Of a stretch of DNA of 64,000 nt, positions 12,316-25,690 are shown in pieces (position 1 is the stretch's first letter; every line of letters starts with the position of its first letter). The notes beneath the pieces are model-generated. The model saw nothing but the letters and a program-made list of their open reading frames with translations, was not told where the DNA came from and made no database searches. Both the position numbers and the translations under genes were made by a program. The stretch spans positions 2,294,001 to 2,358,000 of the forward strand of contig JAGGNK010013114.1 in the NCBI GenBank assembly GCA_017590115.1, given 5' to 3'. This DNA is from Montifringilla adamsi (taxonomy: Eukaryota > Chordata > Aves > Passeriformes > Passeridae).

Positions 12316-15300
12316 GGCAACTTCACCTAACCTCAATTTGAAAAGTACCCTCATCTTCCTATTTTAAAGAAACTGTGGTCTTCATGTCAGGAATGTAATT
12401 TTCCTCTTCCCACAAATAAAATTCCCAAGTTTCACCTTATTGTAACCCATTGCAAGAAAGGAAAAGAATCTCTCTGTTCATATCTGCAGGGAAAATTTAA
12501 GTAAATACCAAATGCCTGCCTTGCTGGACATGAGCCAGCCCAGGACTAAAGTGTGATTCTTGCAGTTAAGTTTCTGAAAAAGTACTGTAGTTCAAATTTT
12601 AAAAAGAACACAGTAAAATGAGTTGGTTTTTGGGAACAACATGAAATAGAGCGGTGATGAAACTGCAGGGTAATTCCGTGGGAAACACACTAAGAATTTC
12701 CTTAGTCCAAGCTCCTGCTGAAAGCAGGGTTAGTCAAGATGTCAGATCAAGCTTATCAGGGCTGTATCCATTTAACCTCCTTCAAAACTTCCAAGGATGT
12801 AGCTTGCTCAGCCTCTCTCAGCAACCAGCTCCACCCCCTGACTGTTCTCTCTGGGAAACATTTTCTCTTGTTCCCAGTCTGACAGTCTTCTCCTTTCACT
12901 AAATCAGCTGTCCATTCAGCAATGGGTCCACTTTTTTCTTGTTCATCCTTTTACTGCTAAGTAGCACAGAAACTTCTATTGTTTTCCTTGATATCCCTCA
13001 CAAGTATCAACTCCAGCTGAGACCTCCTTTTCTAACACTGCTCACCCACCCAGACAAAGTTTCTAAATCCTTCCTTCGAGCTCCTTCTTGCTGTTCACCT
13101 TGAGTTCTGCCTTTTGCATTGCCCAGTCATCTCCTGGCCATGCCTGACCCTGGTTTCCCTCCTTGTGCCTGAGAGGAGACAGGGCAGCAGTCAGGGAAAG
13201 GGGAAGGGGTCAGGGGGGAGGAAGAGATTGGACAAAAAATCAGGATCAGCAAAAAGCAAAGTTCCTCTAAGCAGAAAGAAATTCTCCGTGTTTTATATTC
13301 TGGGTATCTGACTTCATACTCTGGAGCCTGATTTCCTGAAATGCTGAGTATTCCAGCTGCAACAGAGCTCAATAGAACCTGAACTCTTCTTTAAACAGAT
13401 AAAGCTGAGCACACTGGAAAAATCTGGCCATAGGTGCCTCAGACTGAAAAAAGAGAATCTTGTCTGTGAATCTGTAAAATAGGGCTAATAATATCTCTCA
13501 TTCTCTACAAGGGTTTTGTATAAATAAATGCATTCATTGCAAAGTGCTCAGATACCACATGAGGGATGAGTTCAATAGAAAAGCCCAGGAGGCAACTGAA
13601 AATTCTGTCTTTAGAGAATGGTTTGAATAGTGTGCAGCAAATAAGGGTTGAGTCCTCTCATCTGTGTAATATGGAGTAAACAAGAGACTGAATAACTGCT
13701 GATTAAGTAAGCAGCATCCATCCTGTATGATGAATGAGGTATGGTCCTTTGGAAAAAATCTATATGCAACTGTGTCATTAAAAACTATGCCATGATACAT
13801 AGATGCAGTGGAGTGGACATTTATCTCCTGATAATCATTGTAATTCTGACACTTCCTGATTTTTTGGTAAAGCTACTGCAATCTTAAAACTGTCCTTTTA
13901 ACATAATTTCTGCACACACTTGCATTTATGGTTATTTAAAATATTGTGGTTTAATACAGCTTTGAACTGGTCTATTTTTGGCATACAGGCTTATTCCAAT
14001 AATTTTGATAAATCAAGGAATATTGTCACAGTTTACATTTTCTATTTGTTGCACTAGTTCTTCCTAGCTTACATGAATCCTTCTAGCTGATCAGTGACTG
14101 AAAATTAGTTTCTTCTGGGGTTTAGTAGTTTCCATATTTAATCCATTGCATCAATAATTGCATTACAAATGTATATGTTAAGTGTGTATCTGGCATAAAA
14201 CAGGCAACCCCATTACTTAGGGAAGCTGTATTCATGTCTGCATACACAGAAAAATCCTGGGTGATGTGTTTGTCATAAACACTTGTAATGAGAAATGAAG
14301 ATTGGGTTGTGGGTTGCTAGAAAAAATTAAATAAATTGCTTTATTGCTACAGAACATTTCAAAAATAGGATGCTTTCTGAAGCAAGGTGCAGTACTGATC
14401 TCAGAAAGGAATTTTACTTCCTTTAAGCCAAAAAAATCTTTTTTTTACTTCCATTTCAGTTTGGTCAGGCAGCTGCATTCAAAATGTGTCCTGCTATAGA
14501 AACAGAGTAATTTTGGGGTTACTTGCAGTCTGGCTAGGCTTAATATTAACACTTGTTTGAAATGGCACTGTACTATTCTTGTACAACTTTCTGTTAAAAG
14601 ACAACCCACTGCAGGGGATTTACCCATCAGTTCTTGGGGCAGCTGCTCTGAGCATTTACCCAGTTTGCAGAAAGACTTTTTACCCATTCCAATTCATAGC
14701 TGCCAAAGTTAAGTGGTCTTTCTTCCATGGACCGCTTGGGAACAAGGCAAACACACTGCCAAACCAGCATGAGAGCACCAAGAACCTGAGAGCTAGCATC
14801 AGACTCCACCAAAACCCGTCCAGGAAGAATTCAAAAACCAACCCCTAGTGTCTGCTGCTGCTAATTATCACATCATTAAAGCAAATGTGTTTCAACAACC
14901 AAAAGCATAAGCATGTTTATAAGAAGGTAGAACGTCTGAAGACACAAGTAAGTGTAATCCACAAAAAGGACTTTAAAGTTCATACCCAGTCAAGTCTAGC
15001 ATGAAGAAGAGCAGATGGTATGTCAGCACCAGAAACAGCAGCAATATTTTGGGATTAACCTGGCTTTTCTGTTACCAACAATGTGCAGGGATTATCAGCT
15101 TTCAAGATTTTGTTTTCCTTCCTGTGCTTAAGTGTCACACAATTTCACAGAAGTTGCATATGACAGACAATGCTGCTGTTCCTCCTTTGGATTTTATACT
15201 GGAATGTTATTGGAAAATTCAAGAAAGAGCTGAAGATGGCCATTACCCTAGGACAATGGCTTAAGCTTTCCACACCATCCTTGTCACCAGACCAAGAAGT

Positions 15301-18300
15301 TCTGCAGGCACATGGGGGAAAGAAGAATTACATTGATGGGGGAGCAAGTATATGAATATTTTGTTGTCCTGTAACTTTTGTTCCTTGGGAGGTGTTAAGG
15401 ATCCTGCCACACATTTACTGTCAGATTGAAGTCCTGCTGCTGAAGTGATCTCTACTCTCTCATTGTCCACTCTGTCACCTCCTGAGAGCTGCTGTGCCTG
15501 TAGCTGAGGTGACTGGGTGGCTTTTGAGCCACATCTTGACCATCACATTGTGCAGGGCTGTATGCTCCCATGAATCAAAGCAGATTAAAATCTCCTTTAA
15601 TAAGCCTGGCAGTTAACTGCATGGATTTTGGAGAAGCCCCACAGTCCATATTGTGGGGACAGACGTTTCCCAGAAAAGGGCAAGGAGGAAGCTAGAGAGG
15701 GAAACTGCCTGCCACAGTTCAATCTGCTTCTGAATGCACATCAAAGTCTTCAATGGCATATCATGGAAACTTTTATAAAAAAGTTGAGGCACCTACACAG
15801 AATAATAAGATTCATGTGATAACCCAAGACTAATACAACCTAACCTACAAGATTCCATCCCTCCTAAGAATTATGTCACTTTTCCCAGTGACATGAATCA
15901 CATAAGAAATCATTGCTTTTGTGAACAAGGAAATGTCATTTAAATCTAAGCATTTAGCCTGTTGAGGGGAGATTCCTAGGGACTTCCTAGGTAGAAATTA
16001 AAACGAGAGTAAAAGCATTGAAGGATTTTGTTTTCATTAAAACTACAATTGCTACTGGACAGTATAAATATTCATTTCCAATTTAAAAAATAGAAATTGA
16101 AGCAACAAACAGGACACAAAACAAGGAAATGAACCAACCCCAGATAACATCTTTACTCATTCCTTTGTCTTTAGTCTGGATCAAAGTGCAGAAAAGAAGG
16201 AGAAATGTTTAAGCTAATAGGAGACAATTATAGCAGTCAAGCTTTTTCACACCCACCTTTCATTCCCTTCCCGATGTGTATTTGCCACCCAGACAAAAGC
16301 AGGCAAGATATGCCATGCATTGTTTCATTAATGATAAAGGTGGGTGGAACAGGGGCTGCTGCCTGATCCCATGACAGAGAAAAATTCCCTGTCGCTACAG
16401 TGTGCTGGAAACCTTATGTTTGGCAACCTGTTTTGTGCCATCGCTTCCTGCAGCCTCCCCCTGATCAGGGGAAGTGGGCTCCCACTAGGGCACCACTGCA
16501 ATCTGGACACAGAGCAAGGCTCTCTCTGGGGCTTGTGGATGTGTTTCTAAGGCCAAATCCCCTCCTGCTGCCAGGCCCAAACTGCTCTCCTCCATGCTGG
16601 TTTGAAGCTTTCAGCATGAGACCATTCTCTTCCAAACATAATCCAGAGATATGAAAATATTTTAAACTCTGCAGTCCTTTGCACAATCCCTGGGCTCAGC
16701 TGAGCAAAAAGGATGAGAATCTCCCAACTGGAGCTTGCACATGCTCCAAATACCACAGGGTTTGCTGTAACTTGTAATCATCACTAGCACACCAGTGCAG
16801 TGCTTGAGCCCTGTCAACCCTTTAGCCACATCCCACTGCCTGGGCTGCAGCAAGAAGAACTGCAAGGACAGCTTTGGAGGTCTGGGGACCACTGATGGAC
16901 AGCCACATCCTCTGGTGCCGGGGCACCCAATCATTTGGGGAAGCTCTGTGCTGACCAGGCTGCACTATTGCTGAGAGCAGCCCACCTGCCAGGAACAGTC
17001 CTGCATGGCTGAGCAGAGGTTATTGAGATATATGCCATGGGAAACCTCTTGGTATTGTAAGGAAAGGCAGCAAAAATCTGTAGAATAACGAATAGCTTTG
17101 AAAATGTGAAGCTTTGAAAAACAAAGCTTCAGGGTTTTTTTTCTCAAGCTGTATATTTTCCTTTCCTATGAACAGCAGGCAATGGAAAGTAATTGGTGAC
17201 TACTAGATTGAGGGTTTTTTTTTAAAAATGCATATAGCTTAGAAAAGTCTAAGTACTCCAATTGACATCTTACTCTAAAATCCCACACCCTTTCTCCTCT
17301 TGCACTGTAGAGGATTCCGACAAACAATCCTCTTCTCAGATATATTAATTCTAAAATAAGAAACATATATAACTATAGAATTTAATAGGGTTATTGGAAT
17401 GGAAAATGGCACTTCTAGAAAATACATATCTTTGTTGTTGCTAGTCTGTAATACAAAATTGCATCTGGAACCCCTGTTTTTGTGGCAATGTCTGATAGGA
17501 AGTTTTATTTCTGCAATAATGAGAGACAAAGCCATGTAGTTTGCAAGCTGCTTCATATTTTGCATGCCCTGTGCAGAGGTTGCTTTTAGAAAGCACTTCA
17601 CCTATACCAAATGCTGCCACAGAGCAACAGCATAATGGAAATTTTATGTTCTCTGCCCCTTGCTGGACCTTCTGGCTTCTCAGCACGCAGTTCAGTAAGC
17701 AAAGATACAAACTAATAACAAAAGAGAAAATGCTGTTATTTATTTTCCCTGATCTCTAAGGTGGCGGTGACACTCAGAACATACTTCCCAAATGAATAAT
17801 TTCAGACTTTATGGCTCATTCAATTTCAGTTTGCACACTGCATTTTATCCTGCTCGGGCTCTGTCAGTATAGTGCAAAAGATAGCCATTCAAGATACTGG
17901 GTTTCTATTCTCCATATATGTAACACTGGCCAGAATTCAAGCCCAGAGACATAACAGAGGCTTTTGTGCAGATATTTTTGGCTGATATTAGGAACTGCTA
18001 CAATAAAGAGGGATGGAAGCCATCTGCAGAAAACACACACACACAGACAAAAGCAGTTTCACTGGTCAAGGAATCCAGGATCAATGCTTTGCTTCAGCTC
18101 TGGATATTATCAGGGCTATGCAGGAGGCAGAATTTCTGTCTCAGAAACAGTCCAGGATTTTGAATCTTTCCATATTAGATCAGAATAGAATGTTTATTTT
18201 CATAATCTTCCCTGCAAATGTTTTAAATTAAAATGTTGCTCTCTATTTTGACATTTTTCAGTTATAATTTTTCATTTAAAAGGAAAATTTGCAGTGAAAA

Positions 18301-18800
18301 CCACTCCAAAATGGAGCCAAGGGGTTCCAGTCTTTTCAGCTTGTCATTTTAAAACATTAAAGAAATGATGCCTTAGAGAAAGTGAGAAGGTGGCTTCATT
18401 ACTTTCCATTTTGTTCAAAGTGAAATATCATTATAATCAATATTTCCTGCAAAATGTCCCACTTACAAGCTGATACTATCAAACATAAGACCACTTCCAC
18501 CAAATGTTTTCGACCATATTTGCTAAGAAGTACTTTTCTACACAAGAGGAATTCAGATACCTGATATCCTTTCTGTGCAATTGTTCTTACTTCTGCCTCC
18601 CTTAACCTCACTTACTAAAGCCTCAGGAGGAAGCAAACTAGAAACGCTGTAGGGGAGGGGGAAAAGACCTAAAGGGAGAAGCAACAGCTAACACAAAAGA
18701 AGGAAAGGCCTTATTAGGGACACCACTAAAGCTAGCAAGCAGTCCTTTGCATATTCCTCACTCTCAATGAGCTGGGGTGGCAAGAGCTCTCTTGGAGGCA
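12316..18800. other. Unique sequence, no gene seen; pyrimidine-rich at about 12740-13130
   Basis: No gene, RNA or mobile element could be supported. The block from about 12740 to 13130 is C/T-rich on the plus strand. A (CA)n run lies at 18033-18045. Numerous overlapping open frames of 60-108 codons between 14.4 and 18.6 kb occur in several frames of the same DNA, the pattern expected by chance rather than of a coding exon. The stretch from about 16330 to 16960 is somewhat GC-richer but has no recognisable element. Confidence 0.68.
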
Positions 18801-18868
18801 TGAGCTGAGCTGAGCTGAGCTGACCGGGAAAGCATGAGCTGAGCCAATCCAAGCTGAGCTGAGTTTGT
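18801..18868 (+). repeat. GAGCT pentamer cluster
   Basis: Four consecutive TGAGC units (18801-18823) are followed, after 'ccgggaaagca', by further TGAGC-type units to about 18868. GAGCT is the core pentamer of vertebrate immunoglobulin switch regions, but a true switch region would extend for kilobases. No immunoglobulin constant-region exon is visible, so this is best read as a small microsatellite. Confidence 0.85.
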
Positions 18869-19806
18869 CATCTCATTCATGCAGACTGTGTTCATGGGAG
18901 CCAGTCTGGCTGAGCCCTGAACTTGGTTCAAATGAAATATTCAGTAGGAGAGCCGAGAGGATCATCTCTGCACCAGGCACAGACTCTGGCATTTTGCTCA
19001 TCCCTGTGCTCGCTGTGCTCTGCCAGCGGTGGAAGCAGAGGCGCTGTGCTGATAACACATCCTGCAGGACATGTCCAGCCAGGCTCCCTGAGATGTGGCA
19101 GGGAGGCCCTTCCCTGGCAAGCGGCATCAGCAGAGCTTTGGTTTCAACAAGAGCTCTCTCAGCTGCCCCACTGTAATTCTGTATGGAATCAGTCCCTGCT
19201 TCTCTCTGCCCAGCATCACCAGCAGCAAGGCTGAAAGGGAATGTTGAGAAAATGCTGCTTCAAACTGAAATGCAGGTCCAAGTCCTCATAAGAAGCATGG
19301 GAAAAATAGGCACTGTGGAATGCATTACAAAAAAGACAACATGGTGAAATGGTCCACCTACATATTTAGAACTGGAAAACTAATAAGGGAAAAAAAAATC
19401 CAAAACATTAATTTTAGAAACAATTATTTTCAGAATTATTTTTGTCCTAGTGAAGAAAAAGACTTAGTCCACACTTCCTGAAGATTTATGTACAGCCTTC
19501 CTTCTGCCACTCTGTCACCTGGACACTTCAATGCTTCTTTCCTACCCCAGTCTGCACATGACAAAGTCCAGCACTTCTTTCCTTGCCCATGGTGCAAGCC
19601 CTGCCTGCCTCCATGTCCAGTCATGTACATCTGGATGGAGGCTTAAGTCATGGCTGGATGGCAGTGAGTTTGTAGCTGCTTCCAGTTTTTCCCCTCCCCT
19701 CTTGTCCTCACACTGCATGAGGACTCCATAGTGTGCTTCCTATATGCAGTAACATTTTTACATCAGCTGCAGTGATGTGATGCCAGCTCAGTGATGCCTC
19801 TTGCTG
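18869..19806. other. Moderately GC-rich unique sequence
   Basis: The stretch from about 18870 to 19230 is richer in G and C than its surroundings and carries overlapping 84-103 codon frames on both strands. None has a recognisable domain, and the overlap in different frames argues against coding. A promoter or non-coding RNA exon cannot be excluded, but nothing in the sequence demonstrates one. Confidence 0.55.
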
Positions 19807-19854
19807 CAGCAGTGCTTGTCTACAGCAGCGCTTGTCTACAGCAGCGCAGCAGTG
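19807..19854 (+). repeat. 16-bp tandem repeat (about 3 units)
   Basis: Unit 'cagcagtgcttgtcta' at 19807-19822 is repeated with one change at 19823-19838 (cagcagcgcttgtcta). A partial third unit runs to 19854. It is a small local slippage duplication within CAG-rich sequence. Confidence 0.93.
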
Positions 19855-22800
19855 ACAGCTTCTTTCAGACCCTTACCATGCAATTGCTCTTTGTGCTTTG
19901 CAACTCTGAGTTGGTGCTGCTCTATAGTGAACTTTGAGAAATTCAGGGCAGACTTACAATTTTTTTCACCTGAAGATCCCACAGTCAGGATTCCAGGTTT
20001 GGAATTGCACTGCTCAAGGGCAGTCTGACCTTAACTCTCAATTCACGCCTTAAGTGTGCCAGCCTTCCAAAGCAGGGTCTCTCTCAGGGTATTTATTCAG
20101 AGCATGCTTAGTGCTTCTTGGTAGGACAAGAAGAGTAAGTGTCAGCAAAATGGAGAATCTGGTGCAATATTGTCTTTGGCTTTCTTTACTTTTAAATTAA
20201 ACACTTCTAGTTCCTGTTTCCTCCCTGTCTTAGTTTGTTTTGCAGTGTTTCAGCTCAGACTGGGTGGTATATTATTAATACAATTTATTAATAGGAGTTA
20301 ATAATGGAAGCACAGATACTTCAGGGAATAAGATCACTACAATTAAGAATATGAGGAGCCTACACAAGAAAATGAAACCTTACACTGCTTAAACAATTTT
20401 AATAATAACTAGTGAGTTTCTACTCATTAAGATCAAGTAATCTGCATCAGAGAGATGGTCAAAGAAAATATATTCAAAGATAAACTGAAGAAAAAAACAG
20501 GACAATGAATGGAGAATGAGGTCACACTTCTTTCCAAATATGCAAATAGATAAACATTGGAACAATAGATTTTCTTCTGTTCTGTTCACAAAGGTGCAGT
20601 TTCCTTATCTGAGATCATTGTGAGGCTAGTAAGAACACAAGACTTTATACAAAATCTCCCAGAGAAGACAAAGAGTTTTGGCTAGGCTGGCTTTATTTTA
20701 GTAGAACCCTTTGTATACATACACATACACACAATATATGTGTGTGTGCACAGGTAAAACCAATGACACTTATTTTTCACTCTAGTTACTGTTCCCTTTA
20801 TACAGAAATATAATTGCACAGTTAGAAGAGTGGAAATGGTATTTTTTTTCCTTTACCCTAATGGAAGGTATTATGTGTGTATGTATATGTATAAGGATAT
20901 GTGTGACATGCAGAATTACTTCTTCAGTCTTCAAGTACCTTTCATGTGTCATCTTACCTGTGGTGATGATAAGCAAGTCCATACTTCTTTGCAAATCTAA
21001 CAGTACTTACTGCTGTCAGTAACTAAGCCCTAGACAGAAAGAACATCTATCTCCTACAGGACTGAGCACTCATTTTCCCTCTCTAACATATTTGCCTCTC
21101 TCACCAGTCCCACACAAACAAAGCCTACAAGTAGGAAAAGAAATTATCCCCTTTCAAATATGACAATCATCTACTGTGGTTTGGCAAGGAGGCCTGAAAC
21201 CATGTTGTTGTGGGAGATCTTTGACAGATTATAATCCCAGGCTTTTCTTTTGGCTGACAATGCTTCAGAACCTCAACCATAAGCTGGCTGGTCAGAGCTT
21301 TCACTTTCCTTCCCATCTACTCTCCAATCCATGGTCCTCCTATTCAGAACAGAAAATTCCTTGCATGCTTTGTCCAAGTTCACTGCAGTCCTGGGTCTAC
21401 TTCCTCTTGGTTTGGAGGGCGTGGTTTAGATATTCAACCTGTATGGAAAAAAAGTCCAGCAACATCACATAAGAAGGTTGCTGGTGGTGGCAGAAGGTTT
21501 TACAGCCAAGGTATTTCCATGATCTTGGGTGACTTTGCCAAGGGAGCAGAACCTTCTGCCCCAAGTAAAGAGCATGGAATTGCATGAGCATGCAAGCTCA
21601 GCACTTCTCACAACTGAAATCCAAGGGTTTTTTTGTTAAAACCTGCGCGGGCAGAAGCAGAGCCTGCTCTGCATGACATGCACTTCAGGATAGCATCATT
21701 CACTGCCTCTGAGCATGGGGGGACAAGAGCACTGGGAATGCCCTGGCCATTTGGAAATCCTATCTTTATTCATGGCTAGTTACAGCTTCTCCTCCATGTA
21801 TAATTACATGCAGGACCCAAGCAGTGGAGACAAAGTGACAGGAGCTTTACTATGAGCTGGACAAAGTTTCCAGGATTTAGTGCTGAGGTCTGGACTACCA
21901 CATCTCCACTGTATTTCCTCCTGTGCCAGCTAGACCAAAGTCTGTGCAAGTGCACCTGCCCATTCTGGGGTCATTCCTTTAGTTGTAACCTGTAAAATTC
22001 ACAGAATTATGATCCCAAGTTTCCCATTTGGTTTAATGAGATGGGACAAATGGTCCCTTCATTATACCCCTTCCATGCAAAGTTCACTTTTTAAATTTTT
22101 TCTAGTGCATACAAAATTCATTCAAAGCCTGAAAAAGCATAACAACCACAAAGCAAACTTGTGGTGCCCATTTAAAACTCTGTTTAAATCTACGCTGCCA
22201 TCCAGATGTTAAAGGTAGGATTATTATCCACCCTTCTGCCTCCCTCATTACACTAGCTTTCCTAACAAGAGCAGGGAATCAAAGGAAGCTACAATACAAA
22301 ACAGCATTTCAAGCTTTTCAAAACTGAAAAAAAAAAAAGTTATCAGACCTTTCAGATTTTCATTCTATTTTACCACCATTAACTAAAGCTCTTTCTGAGA
22401 CAGATGTATTTTATCATGCAATTTCTTTAATGAAGAATTGAAATTCACAGATTGTGCAAGTGTCAGGGACAGAAATGGGAACTTACGACTCTGTGTCTGA
22501 CAAAAGCTAATTCATAGGAATCATCTGTGTAGAAAAATAACTGCAATAATATTCATAAAACATATTGTCCAACTTCATTCCTTGAGAGGTATGTGTGGTA
22601 AGTGATGCTGGGAGTTGCAGTGTAAATGCACAGTGACTGGGTACCAACAGTTCTACCAAAATACATTCCCCAGATAAAAGAGAAGTTGTCATCCAGAAAC
22701 ACACTGTCAGTATAGATACAAAAAAAAATTGATTTAATGAGGAAATCAGAAATAGAAAATCAGTCAATAGAAAACAGTGATAAAAAATGAGCAAAAACAT

Positions 22801-22983
22801 GACTACAAATGTGGAAAATGTGTATTACATCATTCTGTGTTACTGAAGCAATGATATAGTCACAAGGGGAATAAAATGGTCAGAACAACCAAGAGAGGAG
22901 AATTGTGTTCAACTTTAAAATGTCAGTAGTGAAAAAGAAGCATAAAAATCTGAGCCTGAAGGGACCTACATAAATGAATGTCT
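19855..22983. other. Unique AT-rich sequence with a small CA/TG alternating stretch
   Basis: No gene is seen. At about 20715-20752 a CA-rich run is followed by ATATAT and a TG-rich run, a small self-complementary, alternating purine-pyrimidine stretch. Further TATGTGTG-type words occur at 20873-20905. A phrase near 22951 (gagcctgaagggacctac) resembles a piece of a CR1 tail but is too short to call. Confidence 0.65.
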
Positions 22984-23480
22984 GATATTTCATACATATG
23001 CTTTTTTTTTCTGTGGATATCTTTATCCTTTGTGCTAATTAAAATCTTCGTTTACATGTACTTTGTCTCCCTCTTTCTCTTTGCTACTTCATTCTATTCT
23101 GTTCTTTCCTTTCTCATCATCTTTTATCTTTGCAGGTGCCTTCTAATTAATTTTTTCCTTAAGGTCTTTTTTTTTTTCTCTATGCAATGCAGTATTAATT
23201 GCCATTTGTTCTTTTTTTTTTTTCTATCTTTACCTTTTTTCTTTCTCTTTTTTTTTCCCCAGTGTTTTTCAACACTTCTCTCTCCTTTTAGAGAGCTCCT
23301 TTTCTTCTCACATGTTCCCGTTTTCCAGCTCCTTGTGCTTACTCCCTTTCTACCACACTTCACTCTCTTTCTTACCCTATCTCCTTTATTACCAAAATTC
23401 TCACATGATCACTTTTCACAGTCTCAGAAATTCTGATTCCTGCCTCCTCTCAGACACACTCTCCTTTCTTGGCAGCCTTT
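22984..23480 (+). repeat. Pyrimidine-rich low-complexity tract
   Basis: About 500 bases are strongly T/C-biased on the plus strand, with several T9-T12 runs between 23160 and 23260. Because every stop codon contains A, the bias leaves a 152-codon Phe/Leu-rich open frame on the plus strand (22978-23436). This frame is a compositional artefact and not a membrane protein. Confidence 0.85.
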
Positions 23481-25523
23481 TCTTCACTAAACATGTAAAA
23501 CTATCTCCAAGGCATTACTGCTTTGTCCCAGAACCTACTCTCAACTGCAAACTCCCTTTCCACCAAATTTACTCATGCTCAGACTCATGTATTTTCCCTA
23601 CTGTCTAGAGACAGAAAAAGGAATTAAATGCCCTATCTTCTCCTATTTTAATTCCAGAGCCAGGGTAGATCCTCAGAACTGAACATTTCCATTCTGATCA
23701 TCTTAGCATCTGTTGCCTGGGCTACAAGCTCCAGATGTTATCCAGGACATGAGGGCCTTGGGCCTCTGTCTCCTCCTCAGAGACAGGCACTGACCTGATG
23801 CCACAGGAGCTGTGCATAGACAGGACTTACCTGTGCTGCTGTTGCTGTTACATCCAAGCCCTTTGAAGGCCTTATAATCTTTGATGCATATTTCTTGGCC
23901 TAAAGACTTCACAAAAGAAGGACATCAGAAGTGGCAAAGTAATGAGAAGACTAAACAATGTGTCTTGGTCCATGCCAAGAGCCTATAAAAGAGCCAGGAA
24001 CTGAGTTTACCTCTGCTGCTTTGCCCTGCTGCCTTTTCTCAGCCTCTCATCCTAGGCCATTCAAACCTTCCCCAGCTCTCACCATTCACCCCTGGCCTTT
24101 GAACACATATAATGTTTCCTGGTTTTCTCAGAAAAACACGTAGCTCTACACTCCTCAAACACACAGACTTCTCTGCTTGTTCTTATACACCCCTCTCTTA
24201 CAGTAACTCTTCCTATGTCTCATCCTTTTCTTTTTCCATATTCCTCCATGTTTTTCAGTGCCCAAAATCACTCACCATATCTAGACTCCTTTTCTCACCT
24301 CCAGGTTTCTTGTACTAACTCCAACATCTAGAAACAGCTCTGCCTACTAAAGGGAGCTCAGCGTTAGGCCAAAAAGAAAAACATAACTTGTCCTAATTCT
24401 GTGAGCATTGTGACCTCAGTAAAACTGGGCAGCTTGCTGGGAATTGCCACTAACAGGGAAAGGTGACCAGACTGGATTCAAAGGAAGAAGTGGAAAAAAT
24501 TCACGAAAGTGGAGAGGATTTGGTTTTGAGGTTTCTTCTATGACTTGGGTAGGGCTGAAAGCAGCAATATCACTAGATGCAGGAAAAATGCAAGGAAATG
24601 CATCCTTGTGTCACTACCAGCAAATGCTACATGTGCAGACACCATGTGCTGAGGTCAGACCAGCACTCTCTGGCACCAGCATGCTCTTAGAGGGACCTGT
24701 TCTTTTCAGCATGGCTTTCTACACCATTTAAATTTTCATTCTATGTAGCACAGCACGACCGAGTCTGTTTTCAACCAGCTGTTCTATAATCTAGAAGCAG
24801 CCTGTTGAATAATCGGTGTGCAATAATTTTGTGGTTTTTCTGGATCCACTTCCACTCACTTTCTTCACACAGATATTAGGAGGTGGTCAACTGCTGAAAA
24901 TGTGTCTGAATACCAAAAACCTGGAAATCTAGAGGAGTGATCAAGAAAATCCATGACAGTTTCTAACACACCTTTATTACCTTGGTAATGAATTTTGATT
25001 GATCTGATACAAGCAGGTTGTTATGAGCCTTTTTAAATCAATTTACAGCTCAGAGGTACACGTGGAGTTGGCACAATGAGAGAGCATTATGGGACCACAT
25101 GAGGCAACTGTGCCCGATGCACCACATAGTCATGCTGATGTCTCACACTGCATTTTTGAGTGGTGGCTGCTCCTTGCCAGCTGGCTGCAGGAACAATCAC
25201 ATGCAATCAGAAAGACCTATGTCTATTTTAAATGTGAAAATAATCCTATTCCTACTTTTGTAATGCTGCTAGTTCCAAGCTTTGGGTAGATGTTCAGATA
25301 AGGCAGGCATTTTAACCAGCTAGATAACACCAACATTTGCTTTCCTTGCTGCTTTTCCGTCCTTGGTGCTTTGATCGGCAGAAGACTAGTTTGTTTCATT
25401 TCAAATACCAACAGCTAATGATCACCATGGTTTCTGGCTAATAAAGACCTGAATAAACCAATTGACTTAGTGTGTTTTTTTCCCTTGTCTTTTTTGCATT
25501 CTTTCTCTCTCTTTTATCTTTTT
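23481..25523. other. Unique, partly pyrimidine-rich sequence; no gene seen
   Basis: Pyrimidine richness continues to about 24320. There is a TATA-like motif at 23984-23990, listed separately. Open frames reach 95 codons (24444-24731, plus) without motif or flanking splice signals that I would trust. Confidence 0.65.
23983..23991 (+). promoter_or_regulatory. Isolated TATA-box-like motif (CTATAAAAG)
   Basis: CTATAAAAG in a locally GC-richer flank ('gagcctataaaagagccagg') is a good match to a TATA-box core promoter. Transcription would be expected to start roughly 25-30 bases downstream, around 24010-24018. No gene or LTR is recognisable next to it, so it may well be chance. Confidence 0.2.
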
Positions 25524-25690
25524 CCTGGTTTGGGGGGTTTTTTTTTTGGTTTTTTGTTTTTGTTTTTTGTTTCTGTTTTTGTTGGGTTTTTTTGTTTGTT
25601 TGGTTGGTTGGTTGGTTTTTTTGTTTTTGTTTTTGTTTTTTGGTTTAGTTTGATTTTGTTTTTGTTTTTTGCCCTTTTTTTTTTTTTTTG
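25524..25690 (+). repeat. GT-only low-complexity tract
   Basis: About 165 bases are almost entirely G and T on the plus strand, with GGTT units at about 25600-25616, many GTTTTT words, and a terminal T-run to 25689. It closely resembles in style the tract at 12142-12315. The Lys/Asn-rich minus-strand frame (25467-25700) and Phe/Val-rich plus-strand frame (25470-25739) are artefacts of this composition. Confidence 0.93.

Noticed and set aside
18801..18868. Immunoglobulin switch region
   Set aside because: The pentamer cluster is under 70 bases and no immunoglobulin exon is nearby.
20226..20290. Phrase resembling the start of a bird LTR (tgtcttagtttg)
   Set aside because: No downstream LTR landmarks, no matching end and no target-site duplication.
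22940..22970. CR1-like phrase (gagcctgaagggacctac)
   Set aside because: Too short, with no further CR1 landmarks on either side.
22978..23436. 152-codon Phe/Leu-rich frame that looks like a membrane protein
   Set aside because: It lies in a T/C-rich tract where stop codons are scarce on that strand. The hydrophobic composition follows from the T-runs.
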